This document shows positions 34,793 to 47,213 of a stretch of DNA of 64,000 bases, in pieces. The position numbers and the translations under genes were made by a program. Each line of letters begins with the position of its first letter. The first letter of the stretch is position 1. The notes under the pieces are model-generated. The model had not been told where the DNA came from. It worked only from the letters and a program-made list of their open reading frames with translations, and did no database searches. Where the stretch lies: assembly GCF_012328925.1 (NCBI RefSeq), contig NZ_JAAXLS010000011.1, positions 62,001-126,000 on the forward strand. Direction: 5' to 3'. The stretch comes from Amycolatopsis acididurans. Lineage in GTDB: Bacteria; Actinomycetota; Actinomycetes; Mycobacteriales; Pseudonocardiaceae.

Positions 34793-35377
34793 GTGTCTTC
34801 GCTGTCCATCGCCGGCCGTCGTGCCGTGCTCGCCGATCTCGTTCCCGGTGCGCTCGTCCGCGACATCCTGCTCGTCGCCGGCGGTGCCGGGCTGACGGGT
34901 CTCGCCGCGCAGATCGCGGTGCCGGTGCCGGGCAGCCCGGTGCCCATGACCGGGCAGACGTTCGCCGCGCTGCTGGTGGGCGCCGCGCTCGGCTGGCGGC
35001 GCGGGGCCGCGTCGATGCTGCTGTACCTGCTCGTGGGGGCCGCCGGTGTGCCGTGGTTCCAGCACGGCACCGCGGGCATGGCCGGTGCGAGCGCCGGTTA
35101 CATCGTCGGGTTCGTCCTCGCCGGGGCGCTCGTCGGCGCGCTCGCCGGACGCGGCGGGGACCGGACGCCACTGCGCACGGCGGGCACGATGGTGCTCGGC
35201 AACCTCGCGATCTACGTGGTCGGCGTGTCCTGGCTGATGGCCGCGACCGGGATGGGGCTGGGCACGGCCCTGGACAAGGGCGTCGCACCGTTCCTGATCG
35301 GTGACGCGGTCAAGATCGTGCTGGCGGCCGCGCTGCTGCCCGCCGCGTGGGCGCTGGCGAACCGCCGCGAGCACTGA
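34793..35377 (+). CDS. bioY: Biotin transporter BioY (S component)
   Basis: 194-residue membrane protein with six helices that binds biotin for ECF-type uptake. Family motifs are VPVPGSPVPMTGQTFAALLV, GAAGVPWFQHGTAGMAGAS (with the GAxGxPvF-like motif), SAGYIVGFVLAGALVGALAG and LDKGVAPFLIGDAVKIVLAA. GTG 34793 is chosen because TGGAGG (34782-34787) lies 5 nt upstream; the earlier GTG at 34781 overlaps the ribosome site. No ECF ATPase or T component is adjacent. Confidence 0.93.
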   Translation: MSSLSIAGRRAVLADLVPGALVRDILLVAGGAGLTGLAAQIAVPVPGSPVPMTGQTFAALLVGAALGWRRGAASMLLYLLVGAAGVPWFQHGTAGMAGASAGYIVGFVLAGALVGALAGRGGDRTPLRTAGTMVLGNLAIYVVGVSWLMAATGMGLGTALDKGVAPFLIGDAVKIVLAAALLPAAWALANRREH

Positions 35378-35415
35378 GCGAATTCTGACGGAGGGGGCCG
35401 GTAACGTTGGGTCCC

Positions 35416-37464
35416 GTGCCCGCCCCCTCCGATATCCCCGGTGTCAACGAACTCCTCAGCCATGCCGTGGAGGCGCTCGGCGGCGCCGAGCGTGCGGGCC
35501 AGGTCGAGATGGCCGAGGCCGTCGGGCGTGCGCTGCGCACCGGGGAACACCTGGCCGTGCAGGCGGGCACCGGCACCGGGAAGTCGCTGGCGTATCTGGT
35601 GCCCGCGATCCGGCACGCGATCGTCAAGGACACCACGGTCGTCGTGTCCACCGCGACCATCGCGTTGCAGCGCCAGCTCGTCGACCGGGATCTGCCGCGC
35701 CTGGCCAAGGCGCTGAAGAAACCGCTGGGCCACGAGCCCTCGTTCGCGATTCTCAAGGGCCGCCGCAACTACCTGTGCCTGCACCGGCTCGACTCGGGCG
35801 CGCCGGAGGAACCCGAGGATCCCGGCCTGTTCGACCCGTTCGCGGTGTCGCGGCTGGGCAAGGAGGTCGGGCGCCTGCGCGACTGGGCCTCCGACACCGA
35901 GACCGGCGACCGTGACGAGCTCGTACCGGGCGTCTCGGACCAGGCATGGCGGCAGGTTTCGGTGACCGCGCGGGAATGTCTCGGCGTCTCGCGCTGCCCG
36001 ATCGGCACCGACTGCTTCGCGGAGCGGGCCCGCGCCGAGGCCGGGCGCGCCGACGTGGTCGTCACCAACCACGCACTGCTCGCGATCGACGCGTTGCAGG
36101 GCTACCAGGTGCTGCCGGAGCACGACCTGGTGATCGTGGACGAGGCGCACGAGCTGGTCGACCGGGTCACGTCGGTGGCCACCGGTGAGCTGACCGCGTC
36201 GATGGTCGCGATCGCCGTGCGCCGCTGCGGCAAGCTGATCGACGCCGACATCGCCGACCGGCTGCAGGAGTCCAGCGAGGGCCTCGGGATCATCATCGAG
36301 GACCTCGCGCCAGGGCGGATGGACACGCTGCCCAAACCACTGTCCGGCGCGGTCACCGCGGTGCGGGACGCGGCCCGCGCGTGCATCACCGCGCTCGGCG
36401 GCGACCGCAAGGAGGACGTCGAGGAGGCCACGGCGCGCAAGCTCGCCCGGTCGCAGCTGGAGGAAGTACACGACACGGCCGCCAGGCTGCTGGAGGCTTT
36501 CGACGACGACACGGCCCACCAGCGGGACGTGGTGTGGCTCTCGGCCGACCGGTTCGGGATGAGCAACCGGCCCCCGTCGCTGCACGTGGCGCCGCTGTCG
36601 GTGGCGGGCCTGTTGCGGGAGCGGGTGTTCGGCCAGACCACGACGGTGCTGACCTCGGCCACCCTGACGCTCGGCGGCGAGTTCGACACGCTCGCCCGGC
36701 AGTGGGGGCTGCCGTCGGCCCAGGCGAAGGCGGAGAAGGCGCCGGGCACCGCCACGGACAAGGAGGCCCCCTCCGACGACGCGACGCTCAAATGGACGGG
36801 CATCGACGTCGGCTCCCCGTTCGACCACCGCAAGAACGGGATTCTGTACATCGCCAAGCATCTGCCCGCTCCCGGCCGCGACGGGCTCGCACCGTCCACT
36901 TTGGACGAGATCGCGGAGCTGATCGACGCTGCGGGCGGGCGCACGCTGGGCCTGTTCTCGTCCATGCGGGCGGCGAAACAGGCCACCGAGGAACTGCGGG
37001 ACCGGGTGAAATACCCGATCCTGTGCCAGGGCGATGACTCCACCTCGCTACTGGTCGCGAAGTTCGCCGAGGACGCCAGGACGTGCTTGTTCGGCACGTT
37101 GTCGTTGTGGCAGGGCGTCGATGTGCCGGGGCCTTCGCTGCAACTGGTGATCGTGGACCGGATCCCGTTCCCCCGGCCCGACGATCCGGTGCAGTCGGCG
37201 CGGCAACGGGCCGTGGAAGCACGTGGCGGCAACGGATTCCTGACCGTCGCGGCGACGCACGCGGCGCTGCTGCTGGCGCAGGGCACCGGCCGTTTGCACC
37301 GGTCGGTCGGCGACCGCGGTGTGGTCGCGGTGCTGGATTCGCGGCTGGCCACGGCGCGCTACGGGGGTTTTCTGAAGGCCTCGCTGCCGCCGTTCTGGCC
37401 CACGACGGATCCGGAAGTGGCACGTGGGGCGCTGCGCAGGCTGGACGCCGCGGCCCCGGCATAA
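35416..37464 (+). CDS. dinG: DinG-type iron-sulfur ATP-dependent helicase
   Basis: 682-residue superfamily 2 XPD-like 5'-3' helicase. Walker A is VQAGTGTGKSLAYLVPA and the DEAH box is VIVDEAHELVDRV. Four Fe-S cluster cysteines are spread over NYLCLHRL and ARECLGVSRCPIGTDCFAER. C-terminal helicase motifs include LGLFSSMRAAKQATEELR, SLWQGVDVPGPSLQLVIVD and AQGTGRLHRS. GTG 35416 is preceded by TAACGT at 8 nt; TTG 35407 overlaps that box. Corresponds to Rv1329c. Confidence 0.93.
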   Translation: MPAPSDIPGVNELLSHAVEALGGAERAGQVEMAEAVGRALRTGEHLAVQAGTGTGKSLAYLVPAIRHAIVKDTTVVVSTATIALQRQLVDRDLPRLAKALKKPLGHEPSFAILKGRRNYLCLHRLDSGAPEEPEDPGLFDPFAVSRLGKEVGRLRDWASDTETGDRDELVPGVSDQAWRQVSVTARECLGVSRCPIGTDCFAERARAEAGRADVVVTNHALLAIDALQGYQVLPEHDLVIVDEAHELVDRVTSVATGELTASMVAIAVRRCGKLIDADIADRLQESSEGLGIIIEDLAPGRMDTLPKPLSGAVTAVRDAARACITALGGDRKEDVEEATARKLARSQLEEVHDTAARLLEAFDDDTAHQRDVVWLSADRFGMSNRPPSLHVAPLSVAGLLRERVFGQTTTVLTSATLTLGGEFDTLARQWGLPSAQAKAEKAPGTATDKEAPSDDATLKWTGIDVGSPFDHRKNGILYIAKHLPAPGRDGLAPSTLDEIAELIDAAGGRTLGLFSSMRAAKQATEELRDRVKYPILCQGDDSTSLLVAKFAEDARTCLFGTLSLWQGVDVPGPSLQLVIVDRIPFPRPDDPVQSARQRAVEARGGNGFLTVAATHAALLLAQGTGRLHRSVGDRGVVAVLDSRLATARYGGFLKASLPPFWPTTDPEVARGALRRLDAAAPA

Positions 37465-37519
37465 GACGCGAATCGGCACGGCGCTACGGTGGCACGAACG
37501 GCCACATCGAAGGAGCACC

Positions 37520-37864
37520 GTGTCCCAGGACTCGCCTCACGCGAAATCGCGTTCGGTCAGTGTCGACGACATCGGGGTGCGCCGTCAGCTCGCCGACGGG
37601 AGCGAGGAGTCGGTCACCTGGGCGGAGCTCTCCGCCGTGGTAATCAGAGTGATCCCCGAAGGCCCGTGGAAAGAGGACGTCTTCCTGATGCTCGCGGGCC
37701 CCGACGGCACCGGCACGGCCGTGCCCAGCGGCGACCCGGCGGCCGACGCCCTGATCGAGCGCCTGCAGAGCCTGCCCGGCTTCGACAACGACAAGTTCGT
37801 CGAGGCGATGACCACCGACGCCGACGAGGCCTACGTCGTCTGGAAAGCCGAAGCCGCGAAGTAA
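37520..37864 (+). CDS. Hypothetical small protein
   Basis: 114-residue acidic protein (VSQDSPHAKSRSVSVDDIGV onward), with a probable beta-hairpin (VRRQLADGSEESVTWAELSA), VVIRVIPEGPWKEDVFLMLA, and a helix ALIERLQSLPGFDNDKFVEA. It ends TTDADEAYVVWKAEAA. The pattern is of a compact cytosolic domain, but I recognise no family. GTG 37520 has GGAG just upstream. High third-position GC supports coding. It lies 55 bp after dinG and could be in its operon. Confidence 0.7.
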   Translation: MSQDSPHAKSRSVSVDDIGVRRQLADGSEESVTWAELSAVVIRVIPEGPWKEDVFLMLAGPDGTGTAVPSGDPAADALIERLQSLPGFDNDKFVEAMTTDADEAYVVWKAEAAK

Positions 37865-37909
37865 CCCCGCCGCTTCGCCGTGCGGGAGTACCTCACGGTC
37901 TCGGCGTCC

Positions 37910-38590
37910 TCAGTTCTTCCTGGGTTCGGTGAGGCGGGCCAGTTCGCGCTGGACGGCGTCGAGCCGGGCCTGCAGCAACGCGACCTCGGCGGTCAGCAGC
38001 GGCACCAGGGTCGCCTCGTCGGTGTCGGCGAGTTCGGCGTCCGGCACGATTCCGGGCTCGTCGGCCACGACCGGCGTGCCGGCGAGCAACCGGCTGAAGG
38101 CCTCGAACGACACGATGCGCCTGCGGCCGGCGCAGCTCGTGCACACCGGGAGCAGCCGCCGCCAGCCCACCAGGCCCTCGCCCATGTCGGCGAGAAGCTG
38201 CGCCTGCTGCCCACAGCCGCAGCGGCCGACGCGCACCTTCGTCACGCGCTGCCGCTCGTAGCGCAGCCCGCGCTCGTACCGGATGTAGCGGCCCGACGCG
38301 ACGATCTCCAGCAGTACCGCGTACCGGTAGTCCGGATCGCAGGTCAGAGCGCGCGCGTCGGCGATCGCGTGCAGGCAGTAGAAGCCGCAGTCGCACCACC
38401 GGGCGGGACTGCGGTGCGACGCGCCCTGGGCGCATTCGGCGTCCGCGATCACCCGGTACGCCCGGGTGCGGCCCAGGCTCACCCCGCTGAAACCACCGCT
38501 CGTGCCATCGACGGAGATCATCGGATGCGCCAGCTTGAACCCCGGCAACGGCTCCGCCGACCGCTCCTTGGGGGCGCGGAAGCGAGGCAT
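37910..38590 (-). CDS. Cys-rich hypothetical protein, probable zinc binder
   Basis: 226-residue protein, no family recognised. Cysteines cluster in DAECAQGASH, ARWCDCGFYCLHAIADARAL, TKVRVGRCGCGQQAQLLADM and LLPVCTSCAGRRRIVSFEAF, giving three pairs or triplets suited to bind zinc. The N-terminal KLAHPMISVDGTSGGFSG precedes the first cluster. The last 45 residues form a heptad-like coiled coil (LVPLLTAEVALLQARLDAVQ, RELARL). It follows a 46-residue gene by 4 bp. A nucleic-acid or protein-binding scaffold is plausible but is inference. Confidence 0.65.
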   Translation of the reverse strand: MPRFRAPKERSAEPLPGFKLAHPMISVDGTSGGFSGVSLGRTRAYRVIADAECAQGASHRSPARWCDCGFYCLHAIADARALTCDPDYRYAVLLEIVASGRYIRYERGLRYERQRVTKVRVGRCGCGQQAQLLADMGEGLVGWRRLLPVCTSCAGRRRIVSFEAFSRLLAGTPVVADEPGIVPDAELADTDEATLVPLLTAEVALLQARLDAVQRELARLTEPRKN

Positions 38591-38594
38591 CCGA

Positions 38595-38735
38595 TCAGCG
38601 GTCGGCCGGTACGGTCACCACTGGTTCCGGGATCTCGGTCTCGACGGCGGGCGTCTCCGGTTCCGCCTGGACCGGCGTCACGTCGGCGACCGAATCGACG
38701 GCTTCGCCCGTGGACAACAGCTTTCCGAGTCTCAT
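38595..38735 (-). CDS. Very small acidic protein
   Basis: 46 residues: MRLGKLLSTGEAVDSVADVT, then an acidic Pro/Glu-rich tail ending PVVTVPADR. The ribosome site GGGGAGG lies 6 nt before ATG 38735. The stop is 4 bp before the Cys-rich protein, so the two look co-transcribed. A longer frame starting at 38780 is possible but lacks a ribosome site. Role unknown. Confidence 0.5.
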   Translation of the reverse strand: MRLGKLLSTGEAVDSVADVTPVQAEPETPAVETEIPEPVVTVPADR

Positions 38736-38825
38736 CAGAGCCTCCCCGCGTGTGTGCCTTACTCCAGCTTGATCGGCCACCTGGGGTTTTGTCCAGCCCT
38801 GGAACCAGTTCCGCCCCGAAAAGCG

Positions 38826-39230
38826 TCAGCCGAGGGGAAGTTCCTCGGTCACCGGGATGGCTTTCTTGAGCGTGCGGCTCACGGTGCACAGCCGCTCGAT
38901 CGCCCTGTCCACGGCGACCGCGAGGTCCGCGCGCTCACGCTCGCCGATCGCGGAGAGGTCCACGTCGAACCGCACGTGCACGGCATCCAGCTCCGACGCG
39001 CCTTCCCGCCGGTCGGCGGAGACCTCGACCCGGAACTTCGAATCCTCTCCCACCCGACGCGTGATCAGGTTTTCCGCGGTCACCGCCGCGCACCCGGCCG
39101 CCGCGATCTGCAACAGCTCCGCCGGCGAGAACACGCCCGGCGCGCCCTTGCGGCCGATCCGCACCTGGCCGCCACGCTCGTTGCGCCCGACGAACTCGTG
39201 CTCGCCTTCACGCCGAACGTCCAGTCCCAT
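38826..39230 (-). CDS. OsmC family peroxiredoxin
   Basis: 134-residue OsmC/Ohr-type thiol peroxidase for organic hydroperoxides. Two reactive cysteines are present, in LLQIAAAGCAAVTAENLITR and RAIERLCTVSRTLKKAI. The N-terminal strand VGRNERGGQVRIGRKG and the FSPAELLQ loop also fit. ATG 39230 has GGAGG about 9 nt upstream; ATG 39245 is less likely. Confidence 0.88.
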   Translation of the reverse strand: MGLDVRREGEHEFVGRNERGGQVRIGRKGAPGVFSPAELLQIAAAGCAAVTAENLITRRVGEDSKFRVEVSADRREGASELDAVHVRFDVDLSAIGERERADLAVAVDRAIERLCTVSRTLKKAIPVTEELPLG

Positions 39231-39290
39231 CCCGGCTCCCTCCATCGCGTCCGCATCCGCTGCAACCGCGTGCGCAATGGTGATGTTCCC

Positions 39291-43053
<3,763 letters not shown>

Positions 43054-43360
43054 TCCTGCCTCCAAGACTTCAAACCTCGGTGTTGGTCATGGCCGCTACA
43101 CACAGCCGATCGGATCGTATCCCCAGGCGCCGACAGGCCTGCGCACCGGATCGGAAGATCACGCGATGGAAGCCGTCCGCAGTGGCCGGCGGGCCATCCC
43201 CGAAGGCGATCTTGAGCTGCTCGAACGCGCTGGTGAGGCGGGGTTCACCGGCGTCGCGGGCGGGTCGCGAGGGTCGGCGACCGGCTGGCACGCCAGCCTG
43301 CCCGAGCGCTACTTCCGGTGTCACTGTGGCGTTTCCCACGCCGCGGGCTAGCTTGAGTTC
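43054..43360. other. Intergenic region upstream of ctaD
   Basis: 307 bp between divergent ctaD and the TIGR03083 gene. TACGAT (43119-43114, minus strand) is a candidate ctaD -10 box. TAGCTT (43349-43354) is the likely leaderless box of the + strand gene. Short frames exist on both strands (43166-43351 plus; 43339-43070 minus), but codon use does not clearly favour either, and no family is recognised. Confidence 0.4.
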
Positions 43361-44071
43361 GTGGAACGTGCTGCCTATATGACCGCTTTGCGGCGAGATG
43401 GTGCCCGTCTCGCCGATGCCGCGACCGACCTGGCCCGGCCGGTCCCGAGCTGTCCCGGCTGGAATGTCGGGGAACTGCTGTGGCACACCGGCGAGGTGCT
43501 CAACCGCTGGAGCCTGATCGCCGTCGGCGAGGCGCACCCGGAGCACTACGAGCTCCCGCCGCGGCCGCCCGCGGCGGAGCTGGTCGCCTGGTTTCGCGCG
43601 ATCGTGGAGGCGGCCGCGTCCCGGCTGGAGCGCGTCGATCCGCAGCGGCCCGCGTGGACCTGGTCGTCCCAGCACGACGCCGGGTTCATCCAGCGGCGGA
43701 TGGCGCACGAGGTCGCCGTGCACTGCTGGGACGCACTCGCCGCGGCCGGCCGGGACGAACCGGTCGAACGGGAGCTCGCCGCCGACGGGATCGACGAGTT
43801 CCTGGCGTTCTTCCTGCCCGAGGCGCCACCGCCCGCGTTGACGGCCGACGTTCACCTGCACACGACGGACGGCGACGGCGAATGGCTGGTCACCCCGGCG
43901 GACGGCGGGTGGCGGATCACCCGCGAGCACAGGAAGGCGGCGGTCGCGATCCGCGCAACGGCGTCGGACCTGCTGCTGTTGCTGTGGGGCCGTAAGCACG
44001 CCGGCGTCGCCCAGACCTTCGGCGACGCCGCCGCCCTGCCGTTGTTTCTCACCGGACCGGCGGTGGACTGA
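43361..44071 (+). CDS. TIGR03083-type maleylpyruvate isomerase family protein
   Basis: 236-residue DinB-like protein. The N-terminal helical bundle carries metal-site His residues in WNVGELLWHTGEVLNRWSL and RMAHEVAVHCWDALAAAG. A C-terminal MDMPI_C-type domain (LTADVHLHTTDGDGEWLVTP, then AVAIRATASDLLLLLWGR) completes the two-domain TIGR03083 plan. A mycothiol-dependent reaction is expected from family knowledge; the substrate is unknown. TAGCTT lies 6 nt before GTG 43361. The 3' end overlaps the convergent hydrolase by 23 bp. Confidence 0.85.
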   Translation: MERAAYMTALRRDGARLADAATDLARPVPSCPGWNVGELLWHTGEVLNRWSLIAVGEAHPEHYELPPRPPAAELVAWFRAIVEAAASRLERVDPQRPAWTWSSQHDAGFIQRRMAHEVAVHCWDALAAAGRDEPVERELAADGIDEFLAFFLPEAPPPALTADVHLHTTDGDGEWLVTPADGGWRITREHRKAAVAIRATASDLLLLLWGRKHAGVAQTFGDAAALPLFLTGPAVD

Positions 44072-44822
44072 ACCGGGCGTCCCACCAGCGCAGGATGACC
44101 TCGGTGAGCGCGTGCGGCTCCTCCAGTGGCGACATGTGGCCGACGCCGGACAGGACGGCCAGCTCGGCATCGGGCAGCACGTCGGCCATCGCGCGGGCGG
44201 CCTCGGGTGGGGTCAGGACATCCTCCTCCCCGACCACGACGAGCGCCGGGATCCGTGCCTCGGCCAGTACGTCGGCGGAATCGGGACGGGTGGCCATGGC
44301 GCGTGCGGCCCAGGCGACCCCGGACGGCGGCTGGTTGTCGATCAGGTCGCGCAGGGTGTGCACGACGTCCGGGCGCGAGGTGCGCGTCCGCTCCGCGAGC
44401 AGGTTCGGCAGCATCGATTCGGCGAGCCAGCCGGACACGCCCTCCTCGGTGGCGCGGGTCGCGATCTTGTGCCGGTTCTCGACGGCTTCGGGCGCGTCGG
44501 CGGTCATCTTGGTGTCCACGAGCACCAGCCCGGCCACGCGCTCGGGCGCCAGTCGCAGCACGGCCATGGTCAGATAGCCGCCCATCGAGCAGCCGCCGAG
44601 CACGACGCGGTCCAGTTCGAGCTTGTCCAGCAGCGCCAGCACGTCCCTGGCGGCGTCCTCGAGGCTCGGCTCGCGCTCGCTCTCGGGAAGCGGGCTGCGG
44701 CCGAGACCACGTTGATCCGGCGTGATCAGGCGTAACCGCGCCGAAAGCGGTTCACGCACCGGATTCCACATCCGGGCGTCGACGGGGAACGCGTGCAGCA
44801 GGAGCAGCGGAAGATCGGCCAT
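44049..44822 (-). CDS. Alpha/beta hydrolase
   Basis: 257-residue alpha/beta-fold hydrolase. The nucleophile elbow is VVLGGCSMGGYLTMAVLRLA (GxSxG), with oxyanion strand LLLLHAFPVDARMWNPV, the acid in IPALVVVGEEDVLTPPEAAR, and the catalytic His in LAVLSGVGHMSPLEEPHAL. The plan fits 3-oxoadipate enol-lactonase/esterase relatives; the substrate is not identifiable. ATG 44822 is used; another ATG three codons earlier is possible. Confidence 0.88.
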   Translation of the reverse strand: MADLPLLLLHAFPVDARMWNPVREPLSARLRLITPDQRGLGRSPLPESEREPSLEDAARDVLALLDKLELDRVVLGGCSMGGYLTMAVLRLAPERVAGLVLVDTKMTADAPEAVENRHKIATRATEEGVSGWLAESMLPNLLAERTRTSRPDVVHTLRDLIDNQPPSGVAWAARAMATRPDSADVLAEARIPALVVVGEEDVLTPPEAARAMADVLPDAELAVLSGVGHMSPLEEPHALTEVILRWWDARFSPPPVR

Positions 44823-44861
44823 GCCCGGCATTGTGCCGGGCACACGCGCTAGCGTCTCGGC

Positions 44862-45368
44862 GTGACCATCTTCGGCGAGATCAGGACCGCCCGGCTGTTG
44901 CTGCGCCCGCTCGTGGAGGCGGACCGGGAGACGGTCGTCGCGATCCAGACCGACCCGCGCACCAACCGGCACCATCCCGAGCGGCCGGACGCCGCCGAGA
45001 GCGAGGTCAAGTTCGACTCGTGGCTGGAGGACTGGGCCGAGCTGGGGTTCGGGTACGTCGCGGTGATCGAGGCGGCCACGCAGGCGTTCGCCGGTGTCGG
45101 CGGCGTGCAATTGCGGGAGTGGAGCGGGGAGAAGATCCTCAACCTGTACTACCGCTTCGTGCCGGAGGTGTGGGGCCGCGGGTACGCCACCGAGATGGCG
45201 CGGGCGGTGGTCTCCTGGGCGGACCGGACGCTGCCGCAGTATCCGGTACAGATCAGCGTGAACGTCGACAACGAGCCGTCACTGCGGGTCGCGAAGCGGC
45301 TGGGCTTCGACACCTACGCCGAGGCCCCCTTCGACGGCGCGCTGACCCGGCACTTCCGGCGCGGCTAG
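44862..45368 (+). CDS. GNAT family N-acetyltransferase
   Basis: 168-residue acetyltransferase of the RimJ/RimL-like GNAT group. It begins TIFGEIRTARLLLRPLVEAD and has YYRFVPEVWGRGYATEMARA, which contains the acetyl-CoA loop (RGYATE), then NVDNEPSLRVAKRLGFDTYA. The acceptor is unknown. TAGCGT (44850-44855) lies 6 nt before GTG 44862, a leaderless layout. Its last codons overlap the convergent zinc-finger gene by 4 bp. Confidence 0.9.
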   Translation: MTIFGEIRTARLLLRPLVEADRETVVAIQTDPRTNRHHPERPDAAESEVKFDSWLEDWAELGFGYVAVIEAATQAFAGVGGVQLREWSGEKILNLYYRFVPEVWGRGYATEMARAVVSWADRTLPQYPVQISVNVDNEPSLRVAKRLGFDTYAEAPFDGALTRHFRRG

Positions 45369-45655
45369 CGGCGCCGGGTCGGGCGGCGGCGTTCGCGGGC
45401 CTGCCAGCACGCGCGGTGCCAGTGCCGGCGGTCCTCGACCGAGCCCGTCTCGTCGGCGGGCCAGGCCACCACGTGCGGGACGCCCGGCTGGATCTCGTGA
45501 TCGCAGCCGGGACAGCGGTAGACCTTCGTGGCCTGCGAACCGGGGACGGCCCGCACCAGCCACTCCCCGTCCGCACCGGATTCCGCTCGCGCCCAGCCCA
45601 TGGCCGCCCCGACGTTCGAGGGGCGGCCACGGTCATGGCGGTTGCGGCGGGGCAT
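45365..45655 (-). CDS. Small CxxC zinc-finger-like protein
   Basis: 96-residue basic protein with one probable zinc site, VYRCPGCDHEIQPGVPHVVA followed by RRHWHRACWQARERRRPTRR (Cys-x2-Cys and His/Cys). Homologues in actinobacteria are often labelled ATP/GTP-binding without support. ATG 45655 is 7 nt after TAACTT (45668-45663, minus strand). The very basic C-terminus could bind nucleic acid. Confidence 0.75.
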   Translation of the reverse strand: MPRRNRHDRGRPSNVGAAMGWARAESGADGEWLVRAVPGSQATKVYRCPGCDHEIQPGVPHVVAWPADETGSVEDRRHWHRACWQARERRRPTRRR

Positions 45656-45665
45656 GTCCCCCAAG

Positions 45666-47087
45666 TTATCGCGTGCGCCGGAACGTCAGTGCGACCACGA
45701 ACGTGAGCGTGGCGATGATCGCCGACGCGACGAACGCCGTCGTCATTCCGGACACCATGATCTCCTCCGGTGTCCCGGTCGCCGACCTGGTCGCCGAGCC
45801 GAACACGGTCACCAGGATCGCGAGCCCGAGCGTGGCGCCGGTCTGCTGCATCGTCTGCAGCACTCCCCCGGCGGCCCCCGCGTCCGCCGGCGGCACCGTC
45901 GCCATGATGATCACGTTCAGCGGCGAGAACGCCAGCCCCATGCCCAGCCCCATGAGGATCATCGGCACGAACAGCAGCGGGAAGTAGCCGCTGCCCGCGG
46001 ACAGCTGGGTCAGCAGCACGACCCCGGCGATCATGCACGCCGTTCCCACCAGCGCGGTCGGTTTCGGACCGAACCTCGGCAGCACCCGCGGGATGAAGCG
46101 GCTCGTCGCGAACACCAGCAGCGCCATCGGCAGGAAGGCGAAACCGGTGCCCAGCGCGCTCATTCCGCGCACGTCCTGCAGGTACTGCGTCAGGAAGAAG
46201 AACATCGACATGCCGGCCATCGGCCCGAGGAAGAAGTTGACGTAGGCCGCGGCCCGGTTTCGGTCGGCGAACAGGCGCAGTGGCAACAGCGGCTGCGGTG
46301 CCCGCGTCTCGATCGCGAGGAACACGGCGACGAGCACGGCGCCCACCGCGAGCGAGACCAGGGTGGCCGGCTCGCCCCAGCCGTCGGCGGCGGCCCGGAT
46401 GAAGCCGTACACGATCGCCGCGACCCCGGCCGTCGCGGTGAAGGCGCCCGGCAGGTCCAGGCGCGCCGGGCGGCGTTCGGGTTCGCGCAGGAAACGCGTG
46501 GCCAACACCACGACGGCGACGCCGAACGGCACGTTGATGAACAGCACCCACCGCCAGGAAAGCCATTCGGTGAGCAGGCCGCCGAGGATGAGGCCGACGG
46601 CGAAACCGGCGCTGGACATGCCGGAGAACCAGGCCAGCGCGCGCAGCCGCGCCTTCTGTTCGGTGAACGTGGTGGTCAGCAACGCGAGGGTGCTGGGACC
46701 GGCCATGGCCGAGCCGAGTCCTTGCGCGATGCGGGCGGCGATGAGCCAGGCGGACGATTCGGCGAGCCCGCCGGCCAGCGAGGCCGTGGTGAACAGCGCC
46801 GTACCCGCGATGAACAGGCGGCGCCTGCCGAACAGGTCCCCGGCTCGGCCACCGAGCAGCAGCAGGCCGCCGAAGACGAGCGTGTAGGCGTTGATCACCC
46901 AGGACAGTGCCGTCGCGTCGAACCCGAGGTCGGCCTGGATCCTCGGCAGCGCCACGTTCATCACGGTGATGTCGAGAACGATCATCAACTGACAGGCCAG
47001 CAACGTGGCCAGGACTATGCCGGAGCGCGCTGGCCGGACGTGCTGACCGGCCGCTGTGGCGTTCGCGGGCAGGGTTGTCTCAGACAA
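45666..47087 (-). CDS. MFS multidrug efflux transporter, DHA2 (14-helix) family
   Basis: 473-residue drug:H+ antiporter. Motif C-like and family marks include LACQLMIVLDITVMNVALPR (D in helix 1), NAYTLVFGGLLLLGGRAGDL, FGRRRLFIAGTALFT and MSSAGFAVGLILGGLLTEWL. The start is TTG 47087, with GGAGA five bases upstream (minus strand); no ATG or GTG fits. Divergent from a TetR gene, with palindromes between, so expression is probably induced when a drug releases TetR. Confidence 0.9.
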   Translation of the reverse strand: MSETTLPANATAAGQHVRPARSGIVLATLLACQLMIVLDITVMNVALPRIQADLGFDATALSWVINAYTLVFGGLLLLGGRAGDLFGRRRLFIAGTALFTTASLAGGLAESSAWLIAARIAQGLGSAMAGPSTLALLTTTFTEQKARLRALAWFSGMSSAGFAVGLILGGLLTEWLSWRWVLFINVPFGVAVVVLATRFLREPERRPARLDLPGAFTATAGVAAIVYGFIRAAADGWGEPATLVSLAVGAVLVAVFLAIETRAPQPLLPLRLFADRNRAAAYVNFFLGPMAGMSMFFFLTQYLQDVRGMSALGTGFAFLPMALLVFATSRFIPRVLPRFGPKPTALVGTACMIAGVVLLTQLSAGSGYFPLLFVPMILMGLGMGLAFSPLNVIIMATVPPADAGAAGGVLQTMQQTGATLGLAILVTVFGSATRSATGTPEEIMVSGMTTAFVASAIIATLTFVVALTFRRTR

Positions 47088-47112
47088 GAAGTCTCCATGG
47101 ATGCGACAAGTT

Positions 47113-47186
47113 AAGCGGACAGAGTCTCCGCTTCCATGGAGCTATCATATGGACAACGTCTCCGGTTATGCAACACTATCCGGAGA
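47113..47186. promoter_or_regulatory. TetR operators between efflux pump and regulator
   Basis: Two inverted repeats. AAGCGGA (47113-47119) pairs with TCCGCTT (47127-47133) around 7 bp. TCTCCGG (47159-47165) pairs with CCGGAGA (47180-47186) around 14 bp. Both share the half-site core TCTCCG, which also occurs near 47126. They lie in the 126 bp between divergent starts and are likely sites of the adjacent TetR protein. Confidence 0.6.
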
Positions 47187-47213
47187 ATCCGTCCGTTTCC
47201 AGTGGAGGGGCCT

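Noticed and set aside
43166..43351. Possible 61-codon gene, and a minus-strand 89-codon frame over the same DNA
   Set aside because: Codon use is intermediate on both strands and no family is recognised. The + frame's stop coincides with a -10 box, which is intriguing but not enough.
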